64,000 nucleotides of DNA from Rosellinia necatrix (taxonomy: Eukaryota > Ascomycota > Sordariomycetes > Xylariales > Xylariaceae), in the NCBI GenBank assembly GCA_021209875.1, contig JAGYVD010000004.1:3348001-3412000 (forward strand), written 5' to 3'. A model generated the notes under the pieces. The model was not told where the DNA came from, did no database searches, and saw nothing but the letters and a program-made list of their open reading frames with translations. Of this stretch, positions 36,017 through 48,646 are shown piece after piece. The translations under genes and the position numbers were made by a program. Numbering within the stretch: position 1 is the first letter of the stretch; each line of letters opens with the position of its first letter.

Positions 36017-39000
36017 ATGGGGAAACTCGTTCGTCTTGAGCTGTTTAGTACGTCCTCGCGCGAAACACCATCATAGAGATAAGACGTGAAAATCAAAAGT
36101 TGAAAAAATTGAAATATCACGCCGTCCGCGCATAGCCCACGATCGCATTGCGACTGACAACTGGTTACTAGACTTCAAGTCCTACAAGGGCCACCACACG
36201 CTCTTGTTCGGCGATTCGTATTTCACCTCCATCATCGGCCCCAATGGCTCCGGCAAATCTAACTCGTACGTGGTTTCTCCGTCTCCATCATCTCCTTCCA
36301 TCCGCCATGGGGGTAATAATACCATTGCTATGACATTCGCCGGTCTAACGAACTACGTCTCGCCTCTAGCATGGATGCCATCTCCTTCGTCCTTGGCATC
36401 AAATCGTCGCACTTGCGATCCGCTCATCTGAAGGATTTAGTTTACCGTGGCCGAGTTCTCAAAACATCCAAAATTAACGATGACGGCTCGGCGGTCGACG
36501 TCGTCGCAAATGGCGATTTGAATGGTCACGTAAACGGAGACGACCACGACAAACCAACCCGAAATGACCCGAAAACCGCATGGGTCATGGCCGTCTACGA
36601 GGACGACGTGGGGGATGAGCAGCGATGGAAGCGCACAATTACTAGCCAGGGCTCAAGCGAGTATCGCATCAACGACCGCGTCGTAAGCGCCCAGCAGTAC
36701 AACGAGGCTCTCGAGGCCGAGAATATCCTGATCAAAGCCCGGAATTTTCTCGTCTTCCAGGGCGATGTGGAGGCAATTGCTTCACAATCGCCCCAGGACC
36801 TCACGCGGCTGATAGAGCAAATTTCGGGTAGTTTGGAATACAAAGCCGAATATGAGAGGCTGCAGAACGAGGCAGACCAATCCGCTGAGAATTCCGCCTT
36901 CCAACTCCAGAGACGTCGTGGCATCAATTCCGAGATTAGACAATACCAAGAGCAGAAAAAGGAGGCGCTCAGCTTCCAGGATAAGACGAACGAGCGTGAT
37001 GCTGCCATTGTAACCAATGTGCTCTGGAAACTGTTCCACTTTCAACGGGTCATGGACGAATCCAGTGCCGCGATCCACGAACATCAAGAAAACCTGAAGG
37101 AATTTCGCCGCAATGTGGAATCGTTCGAGAGAAAGCTTGAAGATGCCCGAAAAGAACAAGTGAACGCTTCCAAAGAGGTCCATAAAGTGGAGCGCCAGAT
37201 CAAGAAGCAAGAAAAGGAGCTCGAGGAAAAGGAAAATAACCTTGTTCCTATCGACGAGAAAGTACAGCAGACTACCAGCCAGGCTGACACCGTCCGCAAA
37301 CGAATCGAATCTGTGCAGAAGGAACGCGATGAACAAGCTAAACTGATAGCCAAGATCGAGAAAGACTTAGTGACAGTGCAGAAAGCCCAGAAGCTTTTTG
37401 AAGATCAGTGGAAGGAGACTATGCAAAAGCAGGGCAAAGAGCTGAGTGATGCTGACCGGAAAGAATACAACTCTCTTAGGGCGCAGGCAATGGCCAAGTC
37501 GTCCGAAAACCAAGCCAAGCTGGAAAACCTTAACCGTCAACTCAAGACAGATGAGGTTACTGTTAACAGTCTTCGGGGCAAGGTTGACGCCTACCAGGCG
37601 GCAGCCGAGAAACTCGAAGCTGAGGTAGTCATAATCCAAGAACGGAGGGATTTGATGCAGGCCGCGGCGAAGGACCTTTCGGCCGAGATTGATGCAAAGA
37701 AGAAGGAATTCCACGCCATACAATCAGAGAAGCGAAGAACGGCCCAGAGACGAGATGAGCTCTATGAGAAGAGGGTCGCCCTGTTGAAGCTATTAGAAAA
37801 CGCGGACGATGGGAGACGCCGAAGCGATAGGGAGAGGCGGACGAGGGAGATGATTGCTTCTCTCAAGCGTTTGTTCCCTGGAGTCAAAGGCCAAGTCGGT
37901 GATCTCTGTAAACCGAAGCAGAAGAAATTTGACGAAGCCGTCATCACAGCCCTCGGACGGGATTTTGATTCTGTCATCGTTGATAGCGAGAAGACCGGTA
38001 TCGCCTGCGTTGAACATCTGAAACAGAAACGATTCGCGCCCATGACCTTTATCCCCCTGGATAATATCAAAGTCAATGCGGTGAATACCGCAGTGAAAAA
38101 CTTTTCGGGCGCTCGACTAACCATTGACACAATCGATTTTGACCCATCCTTGGAGCGTGCTATGTCCTATGCGTGCGGGGGCTCTATTGTCTGCGACGAT
38201 TTAAACATTGCTAAACAGATTTGTTTCGATCGTCGTATACGCGTCAAGGCCGTCACCTTAGACGGCACAGTTATTCACAAGGCTGGGTTAATGACCGGTG
38301 GTCATGGTCCTGATCATAAGGGTGCTAAACGTCGATTTGAAGACGCCGATGTTCAAAGTCTAGAGAAGACGCTAGAAAAGAACCAACAGGAGTTAGACGC
38401 GCTCCCACGAAGCGACCGTCGCAATACAGCCGAAGAAACAGTGCGCAATGAACTTGCCGAATTAGAGCAACGGCTTCAGTATTCCAGAAATGAGTTGGCG
38501 CACTTTGAACAGAACTTATCCGACAAGAAGAAGGAGCTTGACCATGCAAAACGCCAACTTAAGGAGTGGCAGCCCAAATTCAAGGAAGAGGATAATAAAT
38601 TGCAGAAAACTCGTTCATCTGTCGAGAAGTTTAAGACAGCTATTGCCCAGGTTGAGGATAAGGTCTTTTCTGACTTTTGCAAACGGCTAGGCTACTCAGA
38701 TATCCGAGCCTACGAAGCTCAGCAGGGTAGTTGGGAAGCAGAAGCTGCCGAAAAGCGTAGCCAATTCGATCTTCAGAGGTCTCGACTTGAAAGCAACAAG
38801 AGCTGGGAAGTATCTAGACATAGCGAGACCGAGGGCAGACTCCGCAGCCTCGAGGACCGTCTAAAGAGACTTTCCCAAGACATCAAAGCATACAAGAGAG
38901 AGAAAGCGCAAATCGAAGAGGCCATGGGCGGCGACAAGGATAATCTTGCCGCATATGAGGAGCAGTTGGAACAGCTTAAGGAGGCGCTCGAAGCACAAAA

Positions 39001-40188
39001 CGACAAGGTAAACAGCGCCAAGTCCGATGTGCAAAGGAGGAGCAAGGATATCGAAAGCAGGCTAAAGGCGATCGCCGCCTTGGAGACAGAACTTCAGAAA
39101 AACAGTGCGGGCAAATTTGCTCTATTGAGGAGGTGTCGTTTGGAGCAGATCGATATCCCCCTCGCCGCAGGCTCTCTAGACAATCTCCCCAACGAAGACA
39201 ATCTTTTACACAAGGATCCGGACGCTATGGATGTAGATGATGCCGAGGATGCCGAAATGATGGAGAATGCTCTTGATGACTTTGGTATCGAGATTAATTA
39301 TGACGGTCTAGATGATGATCAGAAAAATGTGAGTCACCAGCTTCACCCTCTTCTTATCAATACTAACAAAAACAGCCTGATGATGAACACACCGAAGACC
39401 AATTACAGGAAAAGATCTCATCCCTTACAGCAGAATTAGAAAAGCTGAATCCCAACATGAGAGCCATGGAACGGTTAGAAGTCGTCGAGGCCCGACTCAA
39501 GGCCACAGAAAACGACTTTGAGGAATCAAAGATACAGTACAAAGCTGCCAAGGAAGCATTCGATGATGTCAAAGCGAAGCGCTTCGAACTCTTCGACAAG
39601 GCATTCACGCATATCCGTGAACAAATCTCTCAAGTATACAAGGACCTCACTCGGTCAGACCAGTACCCACTCGGTGGTCAGGCTTACCTCGACATCGAGG
39701 AAGACACAGACAAGCCGTACCTATCAGGTATAAAATATCATGCTATGCCGCCTCTAAAGCGTTTCCGCGATATGGAACACCTTTCCGGTGGCGAGAAGAC
39801 GATGGCGGCGCTGGCTCTTCTCTTCGCCATCCACAGCTATCAGCCAAGCCCCTTTTTTGTCCTCGATGAAGTCGATGCCGCTCTGGATAACGCCAATGTT
39901 GAGAAGATCAAGAACTACATCAGGAACCACGCGGGTCCCGGTATGCAATTCGTCGTCATCAGTCTCAAGGCTGGCCTATTTCAAGATAGCGAGAGTCTAG
40001 TGGGTGTCTATAGAGACCAAGAGGTCAACAGTTCGAAAACCTTGACCCTAGATGTGAGCTTACACTCTCCCTATTTCTTTCCATGCACTCTCCCCCCAAT
40101 CCCCTCTCCCCAATCTTTACTTGATGTGGTTATTTTGACATTTCGTATCATGAAACTAATACATGGATAGTTACGGAAATATATCTAA
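36017..40188 (+). CDS. SMC1: cohesin subunit SMC1
   Basis: Five exons: 36017-36047, 36172-36265, 36370-39328, 39376-40053 and 40171-40188. They give 1259 residues, the usual SMC1 length. SMC1 pairs with SMC3 to form the ring that holds sister chromatids together. The N-terminal ATPase half begins MGKLVRLELF and carries Walker A GPNGSGKS at residues 33-40. Two long coiled coils flank the hinge at about residues 540-685, which ends with the conserved KAGLMTGG. The C-terminal half has the ABC signature LSGGE at 1164-1168 and Walker B with Asp1192-Glu1193. The last exon encodes only LRKYI and a stop, and is supported by the family's usual ending. Intron 3 has a perfect TACTAAC branch site at 39361. 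The acidic, Asp-rich stretch before that intron is normal for fungal SMC1. Confidence 0.97.
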
Positions 40189-41089
40189 ACCAGCCTAGTC
40201 TCCTGGTTGTTCGCAATCCCGGGGCGTCCGTCCCTGAAAGGCACGGGCTGTAGGAGGGGGAAGGCGGCGGTCGTGTTTTCTGCTTACTCTCATCATTGTT
40301 TTATGTTTTTAGGGTTGTGATGCCGTCTACGACAAAATTCTTTCGCCTCCCCTTTTCCACTTTTGGGAGTAGACAGCTCTCTCAGGACCGCTTGCACGGG
40401 ATGCCCGGCCTCCTTTTCTCCTTTCACTATTTGAGCGGAGATATACCCAACGGCACAGCGCAATGCTTGGAGATGAAAAATGCTATGCCGGTAGGATTAA
40501 TTTCTATGCTGTATGATAGAGAGCAAGCAAGCAGAGGCGAGTAGTAATTTGGCAACTGTTGAACAAACCCTCTCTATTTTGCTACGTGAGGAAACCACCT
40601 GGGTTGATCAAACCATGCACGTGACGTTAGGCAGAAGGAGCGAAGAAGCAAGCACATGTGAGAAACTCCTTGTAATCATGGTCATGAGACTTCTCCCTCT
40701 CGTCAGCAGCCAGCCCTCAAACTAAGGGCCCTCTCGCTACAGAAACACACTTATCCGCCGTCCGCTGCCCCCTTTCCAATTGCAACCCAAGATCTCTTGA
40801 AAGTTCCCTTCCCTTCGTTCCTCAGGTCCCTTCCAGGTACGCCGGGTCTATTTATATAAAGAATACCTTTGTTTCCATGTATTATGCAGGTCTATGGTAT
40901 CGGGAAAGGTGAAACGAAGAAGACGTAAAGGGGAAAAAAAAAAAATATAAATCGGTACGACAGCCAAATTACGGGGTTCCAACGCCCCGCGAACCAGCCC
41001 TCATCATCGTGACCAACAATTCGTGTGCCTCAATGCCCCGCACAGCATAGTCTCGTAAGCCTGGCGGTAGGTGGGCATGGCATCCGGGA
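40189..41089. other. intergenic region between convergent SMC1 and TFIIE-alpha
   Basis: About 0.9 kb that serves two 3' ends. It contains an A-rich tract at about 40931-40945. Short frames such as 40296-40544 do not resemble any protein I know, and no RNA gene is evident. Confidence 0.6.
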
Positions 41090-42396
41090 TCACACGTCCT
41101 CAAACGCCACATCCTCGTCGTCGCTATCAGCTTCGTCGGCGGGCTCTTCGACTTTGACTTTCTTGGGGGGCCTCTCCTCGGAGGCCGGGGTATCGGCTGC
41201 GCTGGTGGTGCCGCTAGACGCGAGCCGCTTCTCGCCAATCGAGCTGGCGTTGTTCGTGATATCTTCAAACAGTTCTTCCTCCTCCTCCTCCTCCTCCTCC
41301 TCGTCCGAGTCGTCAGCCTCGGCCTCCTTGCGTCTCGCCTCCTCGGCTTGCTGCCTCGCCAGCATCTCGAACAGGTTCGTGACCTCCTCGCTGTGCATGG
41401 TGTCGTCGACTTGGTCGGCAGGTTTCCTGTCTTCCTCATCGTCGATCTTGGCGGTGGGGAGCGGGTCGACTCCTGTGTACGAGGCGCCGGTGACGGTGCT
41501 TTGTACGTGCCAGGCCGGCAGGGCGTTAGATTGCGCGATCTTCTCCTTGCGTTCCTGTTCGGCTTTCTTCTCTGCCTCGGTAGGGCCCTCGAGCTCGGTG
41601 ATATCGACGGCGATGCTCTGGGGTCCCATGTTCGCCATGCCCTTTACAGCCGTAGGCTTAGCGATGCTTTCCACGACGATAGACGGTGCGGCCTGGTTAG
41701 TGGCGTCGCGGACGACCGGGCGCGCCACAGCGTGAGCCATCTCAAATGTGTTCTCCGGAACGACCATGGCATCCAGCTTGGGGAGCGTGTCGGTGATGAA
41801 GCGCAGCTGGTTGTTCAGTTTCGTCGACTGCTCGTGGCCGCCGGCTTCGCGCTCGGGGTCGAAAACGAGAACATTGTCGCAGCGGTGGCAGATGAACCCC
41901 CTGGTAGGGTCGACCTTGTTAAGCACCTCCATCTGCGTCCACTCGGCGCGGCATCGGGCGCAGAAGTACTCCTTCTTCTCGCTCGCGGGCTTGGCGTTGC
42001 CCTGAACGGCCTTGTCGAGATGGTAAACGCGCCACTTGATTGCGTCGATAGCCTGGCGATAATCGATGTAGTAGTACGTTCGGTTCGTGGGGCGCTGTTG
42101 GCCTTCTCTCAACTCAGGGCGAACGTGGCTAGAGCGAGTCAGGTTAGCGAGAGATGAATGCTGCAGAGGAACGAGAGAGGACATTCGTACACCTGCAACA
42201 AGCGCTCGTCGCGAAGCTTTGCGCAAATGCGGTGGAGGTCTTTCAGGTTCATGCTCATCAAGTAAGACAGATCATCGTCGCGGAGGGCGGAATGGATGAT
42301 AAGGGCATCAACAATCAGGATATGCCTTGTATCAAGGTCGGGAGAGTTGAAGAAAGTGCGGGCGACGGAGCGCACGAGCTGCTGTGCCAAATCCAT
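41090..42396 (-). CDS. TFA1: transcription initiation factor TFIIE, alpha subunit
   Basis: Two minus-strand exons, 42191-42396 and 41090-42128, with a 62-bp intron that splits the Val69 codon; the product is 414 residues. TFIIE-alpha joins the RNA polymerase II preinitiation complex, recruits TFIIH and stimulates promoter opening. The N-terminal winged helix covers about residues 1-105, including RPTNRTYYYIDYRQAIDAI. A C4 zinc ribbon follows, with Cys125, Cys128, Cys149 and Cys152. The C-terminal third is highly acidic, including a run of about ten Glu near the middle of that third and a final Asp/Glu-rich tail, as in the family, where this region contacts TFIIH. The donor used is the GTACGA two bases after an alternative GTGTAC; only the former keeps the frame. 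Confidence 0.93.
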
Positions 42397-42496
42397 GATG
42401 GGCCGCGAGATGCTGGGATCGGTAGACGAGCTGCGCTACGGACGGTGCTCGCGCAGAGACCCAAGAGAGTCGGGGAGGGAGACGAAGACGCGCGGC

Positions 42497-42572
42497 GATG
42501 GGCGTGCGGCGATGGGCATGCGACGATGGGCGTGCGGTGATGGGCGTGCGATGATGGGCGTGCGATGATGGG
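42497..42572. repeat. 14-bp tandem repeat upstream of TFIIE-alpha
   Basis: Five 14-bp units close to GATGGGCGTGCGAT plus a partial sixth, lying 101-176 bp upstream of the TFIIE-alpha start codon and therefore in its promoter or leader. Confidence 0.9.
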
Positions 42573-42991
42573 TGGAGAGACGGGTCATAGGTGGGATAGA
42601 AGCGAGGCGTCGTCGGCTAGTGCGACGGGGAAGAAGGTTCGGCTCGAGGGGATGAGATGGATGGAGTAATATCGCAAGAAGAGAAGTACCGAGCGCCTAG
42701 CGTCAAGCGTTCAAGGCTGAGCATTCGCCGAGCGAGAGTAGATGCGCCGGCTGCAATCGAGGAAGGCTCGGGAGACGGGGGGGTCGAGCACGGGGGGGCG
42801 TCGAGAACACCGGGGGGGACGGGGAGGAAGAGGAGAGGAAGAGGAGAGAAGTCCCGTCAGGAAAGACGCCGGCGACAAAGAGGCATTGCTTCCGGGGTCG
42901 CAAACGCCAAACAAGAGATATGTATAGTGAATGTGTACGACCGATCAAAACAGGGCGCGGATGGACAATGATGTAGCGGCCTCCAAGCGAG

Positions 42992-43074
42992 CGTCTATGT
43001 AGCGTGTGTCTATGTAGCGTGTGTCTATGTAGCGTGCGTGTATGTAGCGTGCGTGTATGTAGCGTGCGTGTATG
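42992..43074. repeat. 15-bp tandem repeat
   Basis: Five 15-bp units close to CGTGTATGTAGCGTG plus a partial copy. The first three units carry TGTCTATG and the last two CGTGTATG, so the array seems to have grown in two steps. It sits about 600 bp upstream of TFIIE-alpha. Confidence 0.9.
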
Positions 43075-44956
43075 GGATTGGGCAATGAAGGGAAGGAAGC
43101 CTGGAATCCCTTCGATAAGCTTAGATTGAGTAGGTAGATGATAGGTAGGTAGGGGAAAAAAAAAAAAAGGCTTAGTTACATACATACATATAATACATGT
43201 TGGCCTCAGCCGCCTCCGGGATGCAACACCATCGGACCCACACAAACATGGATGATGAACTCTTTACTACGTGCATACCCAGGTACCTAGGTACGTACTT
43301 ATTACATATGTATACCTAGTGTATATAAGTGCATAGGCCTTGCCCTAGTTAGGTACCATATCTAAGTACGAAGAGGTACACTTGTACTTACCTATAGAGT
43401 CAACTAGGCCAACCAGGCCAACCAAACCCGCGCAATACAGAATAATAGTAAGTAAGTATTGCTGACGCCTGTGTTGCCCGTAACATCGCCAGCCGCTTTA
43501 AACCATCTGCGCGCATTCGAGGGGAACTCGCCACAGTAAAGCATGGCCCATGTTAGGTCATGTCCTTCTTCCCTTCAGCCTTTCAGCCTTTCAGCCTTTC
43601 AGAAAACGCATACACGCAGAACGAAGGCACAGTCTTCGACAGAGAAGCATGCCCGGTCCCCGATGGAGAATATCTCCCGGTTTAATCGTCCCTTGAGACG
43701 CTGATGAATTTTGGAATGATCCATGGCCACACACAGGGCTGGCGAGAGGGGGAGCCCATGGCCTCCTACGCCCATCGACACATTGCAATGTATCATCAAC
43801 ATTACGGAGTCACTTGCCACGCGTATTTATTAGCCTATACTGATGACCATACCGAAGCATTCATCAAGTAACAGGAGGGGAAGGGAGAATCCCGGGCTCT
43901 GTTGTTATCCATGGGGTAGACCAAAGGTGTCCGGTGCTGCCGACCAGGCGGTACTTTGGCTCTTAGAAAAGGGCAATAACACACTAGTTAGTGCCACGTC
44001 CGGCGCTACTGAGACCCAACCCAGCGGCTCGGAAACGGCTTGCAATCCCAGCAACAACAGCCGGTGTGCGGCTCATGGGGTCGAGGCGTCTAGCGCCGTA
44101 CGGGATCGGGTACGTACGCACCACGAGGGAGGCCGAAGACATCCGGCGTGGCAGGAGACAGTCGGACGATAAAGAAGCTGTGACGCGAGCTGCGGCGGTT
44201 ATCCCGATGACATTTCGTGTTGTATGAGTACGCACTCCTGGCTTGAGTTGGCGTTTTGCCTCATCAACTTCACAAATTATGAGAAAGACGAGGTTCAGGC
44301 TGTGCATCTAGTTTTGTAGATAAATTTTAAGATGGTCTAACCTAATATGGTTGCCGTGTAAACCATGTCCCCAAAGGGTGATTAAGCACTTACCTAAGTA
44401 AGTACTTACTCCCTCTAACCCTTGGGCCTTTGCTGCGTCTCCAAACAATCTACATGCGTGACCGAGTGTGACCGAGTGTGGCCTCGCGATATTCGGCGGG
44501 AGGAATGACAATAAGGAATTAAAGGCCGGCGATGCCTTCGTCTCCGAGGAAAGTAACCATCACAACCACAGCACGCCATCGAAAGAAGCTGGACCACATC
44601 ACTCATTAGAGTCATTACCTACCTAGGTCGAGTGCCTCCTGATATCGGCCCCTCCAGCAGCAATTGAACCCTCTCATGGATACTAGGTAGTTCTGATATA
44701 CCATGACCATGTAACAAGTCTCACACTTGACCGCGAATCGAAGAGGGCCTGTTCATGAAGGCTCCCTGGCTGCACTGGCACGCCACCACTTACCGTCTGT
44801 TGCTCACTGGCCACTGCTCCTGTGACTGCGACTATGAATGGGGCGCTGCCTGTCAAGTACCCAGCAGTAAGGTAGGAAATACACGGCTAGGGCGTCTGCC
44901 AAAGGAGGTACAGCGAGAGAACACATTCGACTATTTACGGCAGCGGTAGCTTAGGT

Positions 44957-46790
44957 ATGATGGCGGCCGGCCTTGGCTTCCCCACCATATTCCTGCTGCC
45001 GGCTCACTTCGATGAAGTTGATGAACTACCGGAGCTCGAGAGTCAGATACCTACACTGACATACGACATTAACGAAGCTGAGGTCATACTGGGGAAAGTA
45101 GCGAGAAAGCCTCGCGCTTTACTAGAGCTCAGGTCCAGGCAGGTGTTTACTGATGATATCCAGCCCACACTGCCAGACGGCAGAGATGCTGCAGGTAATA
45201 ACGAGAAGATGGAAAATTCAATGGTCCAAGTTGTTCGACTTGCCTGGTTTACCGACAGTCTAGCCGAAGGAAAGGTGCTGCCAGTAGATGATTATTTGGT
45301 GTACCGCGGCCGGAAGAAAGCGCCTCCGTCAAACCAGCCACCGCCTAAGGCCAAGGTGATACTCAAACGCGCGAGAGACGATGATACCAATCACCATCCG
45401 GAATTACAAAGCCAATCTAAGCATGCATATCACAAACAACGTCCAAGATCAGCTCACGCGAAACGGCCACACCTCGTCCAGGAATCGACGTCGGAGTACG
45501 AGAGGGCTACGCAACTTCCTCCTATCCCGGATTACTTGCTCACGGAATATTCCTGTCAGCGTCCTACTCTGAAAAACAGTCCGAATGACGCATTCATCGA
45601 GCAGCTCAAGAAAATGAGGACGCTTAGGACCCTGGAAGCCGACGAAGTAGGAGTCCGAGCTTACTCAACTAGTATCGCCACAGTGGCGGCATACCCATAT
45701 TTTCTCTCATCCGCAGCCGGTAAGACTAACACCCTACACACTTCCCTTTATTGGATAGATTGTGGGTCTTACATGAAAAACAGAGGTTGCCCGGTTGCCG
45801 GGATGTGGTCCCAAGATCGTCGAGCTCTACAGACAGTGGAAAGAAAACGGCTGTCTGGACGATATCGAAGAGGCTGCCAACGACCCCAGAATGGAAGTTA
45901 TACTACGATTCCACAACATATGGGGCGTCGGGGCGAAGACGGCCAACGAATTTTACAACCGCGGATGGCGAGACCTAGACAACATCATCGAGTTCGGGTG
46001 GGATACCATCACCCGGCCCCAACAGATCGGAATCAAGTACTACGAAGAACTGCAGGAGAGGATACCTCGCGCCGAGGTTGAGGGTATCGCTGCCATCATA
46101 CTCGAGCATGCCAATAATATCCAAAACGGCTTTCAGATGGTCATCGTCGGCGGCTATCGGAGGGGGAACGCGACGAGCGGTGACGCGGATGTGGTTCTCA
46201 GCCACCCCGACCCCTCGGTCACCGGGTTCTTCATCAACAAAATCGTGACAGCCCTCGAGAAGGCCCGGTACATCACCCACTTGCTCACCGTCAGCGACAA
46301 AAACAGTCAGCGCGGACAGACGGCCGTTTCATGGAAGGGGGAGGACCGTAAGGCGGGGAGCGGATTCGACACGTTGGACAAGGCGTTAGTAGTGTGGCAA
46401 GAGCGGGACTGGGATACGACGAAAACGGCGAAGAATCCGCACCCGCACCGGAGGGTCGATATTATCGGTGAGAAACACTCGAGGACTTGTTGGACAGAAC
46501 GATGCTGACGGCCTGTCGCAGTAACCCCCTGGAGGACGGCAGGTTGTGCCGTGGTAGGTTGGACGGGTGGCACCACGTTCGAACGGGACCTTAGGCGATA
46601 CTGCAAAAAGAGGAAGCGCCTCAAGTTCGATAGTAGTGGCGTGCGGATGCGCGAGGATGGCGGCGATTGGGTCGACTTGGAAAGTGATGCTGACGGAAAC
46701 CCCGCCCCGGATATGCTCACTGCTGAAAGGAGGGTTTTTGAAAACCTTGGTTTGGATTGGCGGGCGCCTGAGGAACGATGCACTGGTTAA
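44957..46790 (+). CDS. POL4: family-X DNA polymerase (Pol4, lambda/mu type)
   Basis: Three exons, 44957-45719, 45784-46467 and 46522-46790, give 571 residues. Family-X polymerases fill short gaps in end joining and base-excision repair. Residues of about 8-120 form a BRCT-like domain, beginning FLLPAHFDEVDELPELE and ending near VVRLAWFTDSLAEGKVLP. A hydrophilic linker follows, then the 8-kDa helical domain with a helix-hairpin-helix around LPGCGPKIVE (259-268) and a second at GVGAKTANEF. The palm has the catalytic aspartates in GDADV (Asp388 and Asp390) and RRVDI (Asp480), so the active site is complete. The end LGLDWRAPEERCTG is the usual thumb terminus. Both introns are 54-64 bp and keep the family alignment continuous. 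The tandem ATG at the start makes the first Met uncertain by one residue. Confidence 0.93.
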
Positions 46791-47360
46791 AACTAAGATA
46801 TGGGATATGCGTAACCTTGGGCATAAGGTAAAAATAACTACTTAGGGTATGAGATGATTGAACGACCGGGCTTACCAACAACGACTTCACTCAAGATGGC
46901 AGAAGCCGAGGTGGAAATGCAAGATAAATAAATTAACATTGGCAACACAGGGGAAGTAACGGTAGAGAGATCATGAAATGACAAAAGCGTTTCCCCAAAC
47001 GCCGTTCGTAATTGAATATTATCCGCGAAATCCGCCTAGGGATATATAAAAGGGGCCATCGAAACAACCCCGATGAACCTCCCACTCAGGTGGGTATCAA
47101 GCTGTATGAGCAATGATGGACCCATTCGTTCATGGCCGTCGACCATGTAGCCGGCCACCCAGGCCCTTCTGCTACATTCTCTCGAGATCTGGTACCAGAG
47201 ACCAACATATCGTGAGGCACTCTCCAGTACAAACCACATACTACCTGCTCACACAAATTTGGCGTACCCAAACCTCTAACGTGGGTTAGTTCCCAAGTTC
47301 CATCGTACCACGAGCAAATTAGATCCCAAGCCCCAAGCAAGCCCTTTCCGCCCCGCGCGC
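46791..47360. other. intergenic region between convergent POL4 and lipase
   Basis: About 570 bp joining two 3' ends. I see no gene or repeat in it. Confidence 0.65.
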
Positions 47361-47975
47361 TCACAGGTGCGGGCCGCCACCCTGCCTCGCGTCGCCGGCG
47401 TCGCCGACGGACCTCTCGAGGATCCAGGCGGCGACGTCCTCGTAGAACTCCTCCTTGCCGGGGTCGGCGTGCAGCTGGTGGGCGAAGCCGTCAAAGGCCT
47501 TGAAGCGGGCGTCGGGGATGCGGTCGCGGTTGCGGTCGAACCACTCGCGGCTGCGGTCGAAGCTGGTGGCGCGGTCGGCGGTGCCGTGGGCCATGAAGAG
47601 GGCGCGCACGGCCGGGGACAGGGCCAGGGCGGCAGAGGCGAGCCCCTCGGTGCGGTCGAGCATGCCGGCGAGCCCCTCGAGCGTGCCGTAGTCGTGCGCC
47701 AGGGGGTCGGCGCGCAGCGACGCCTGCACGGCCGGGTCCCGCACCACGTCCTCGGGCGGGATGGGCCGGTACATCTTGAAGTGCGGTAGCACCCGCGCCG
47801 CGAGGCGCCCCGACGCCACCAGCAGCCCCGACGGCTGCAGCTCCGGCGCGAACCCCACGAACGGCGACTCCAGGATCCACCCGCGCACCTGCGCCGTCAG
47901 GTCGTCGTAGAGCCGCGTCGACGCGAGCGTCAGGACCTGCCCGCCGCCCACTATCATGAATGTCAATGCCAGCGG

Positions 47976-48016
<41 letters not shown>

Positions 48017-48646
48017 GGAGGAGGAGGAAAGAAGTGAGTGCTTACTAGAGTGCCCACATACGAAGACGGGGACGTCGGAGGGCAGCTGCGTGCGGATGAA
48101 GGCCGCCATATCGGCGAGCACGCGCGACGTCGGCCCGGTCTTGCCCTTGTCGCTGTGCTTGCTCGCGCTGCGGCCCCAGCCCCGCTGGTCGAGGCCGTAC
48201 ACGGCGATGCCGCGCTCCGCGAGGTGCGGGAAGAAGCCGTAGTACCGGTCCACGTGGTCGCTGAAGCCGTGGAACATGATCATCTTGGCCTTGGCGGGGC
48301 CGTCGGGCTGAGGGGCGCATTACTCCGCGGTCAGTCGTCGGCAGCCCCGCGTTCGATCTTGGGGGACAGGGGTAGGGATGTATGTAGATAGTAGGGGGTT
48401 GTGGGTGGTCGGGTAAAATCCAGGATGGCTCCGGCGATGATGGTGGTGATGATGCTGTATGGGGGTTGGGGATATGAAAAGCGCCCCAACGCAAACGAAA
48501 GAACGAACGAACGAACGAACGAACGAACGAACGAACGAACGAACGAACGAATGAACGAATGAACGAATGAATGAACTTACCAGCCACGTCTTGGTGAAGA
48601 GGCTCGCGCCGTCAATGTCCAAGGTCCCCTCGATGATTTGAACCAT
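47361..48646 (-). CDS. monoglyceride lipase-like alpha/beta hydrolase
   Basis: Three minus-strand exons, 48581-48646, 48046-48307 and 47361-47950, give 305 residues, close to yeast Yju3 and animal monoglyceride lipases. The family splits monoacylglycerols to fatty acid and glycerol on lipid droplets and membranes. The oxyanion-loop motif HGFSDH is at residues 34-39. The nucleophile elbow GHSMG is at 107-111 with Ser109, and it is formed across intron 2, which splits the Met110 codon. Asp235 (HGTAD) and His267 (FAHQLH) complete the triad. Exon 3 is extremely GC-rich. Both introns hold microsatellites: a GAAC array in intron 1 (273 bp) and a GGA/GAA tract in intron 2 (95 bp). The first exon encodes only 22 residues, but its sequence, phase and GTAAGT donor fit well. 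Confidence 0.88.
47972..48033. repeat. GGA/GAA tract in lipase intron 2
   Basis: An imperfect GGA/GAA array filling most of the 95-bp intron. On the transcribed strand it is a C/T tract, so it may double as a long polypyrimidine tract before the acceptor. Confidence 0.85.
48501..48576. repeat. GAAC tetranucleotide array in lipase intron 1
   Basis: About 19 tetranucleotide units, mostly GAAC with some GAAT, ending 4 bp from the splice donor of exon 1. In the transcript they read as GTTC/ATTC repeats. If the intron were retained, translation would stay in frame and add Ser-Phe-Val-Arg repeats before a stop near 48320. Confidence 0.9.

Larger units (their letters stand above)
42397..44956. other. 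divergent intergenic region of TFIIE-alpha and POL4
   Basis: About 2.5 kb with two tandem arrays near the TFIIE-alpha side (42497-42572 and 42992-43074), three 9-bp AGCCTTTC units near 43576-43602, and CCTAGG palindromes near 43278-43295 and 44615-44630. Frames at 43843-44172 (+) and 43984-44307 (-) overlap each other and match nothing known to me. Confidence 0.55.

Noticed and set aside
42497..43074. Tandem arrays as a CRISPR-like array
   Set aside because: The units are directly adjacent with no unique spacers, and the genome is eukaryotic; these are minisatellites.
43843..44307. 109-codon plus frame and 107-codon minus frame overlapping each other
   Set aside because: No recognisable domain, mutual overlap, and no splice continuation; chance frames are more likely.
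47491..48057. 188-codon minus frame and several plus frames over the lipase
   Set aside because: They are alternative frames of an extremely GC-rich exon. The lipase frame has a complete catalytic triad and consistent splice phases.
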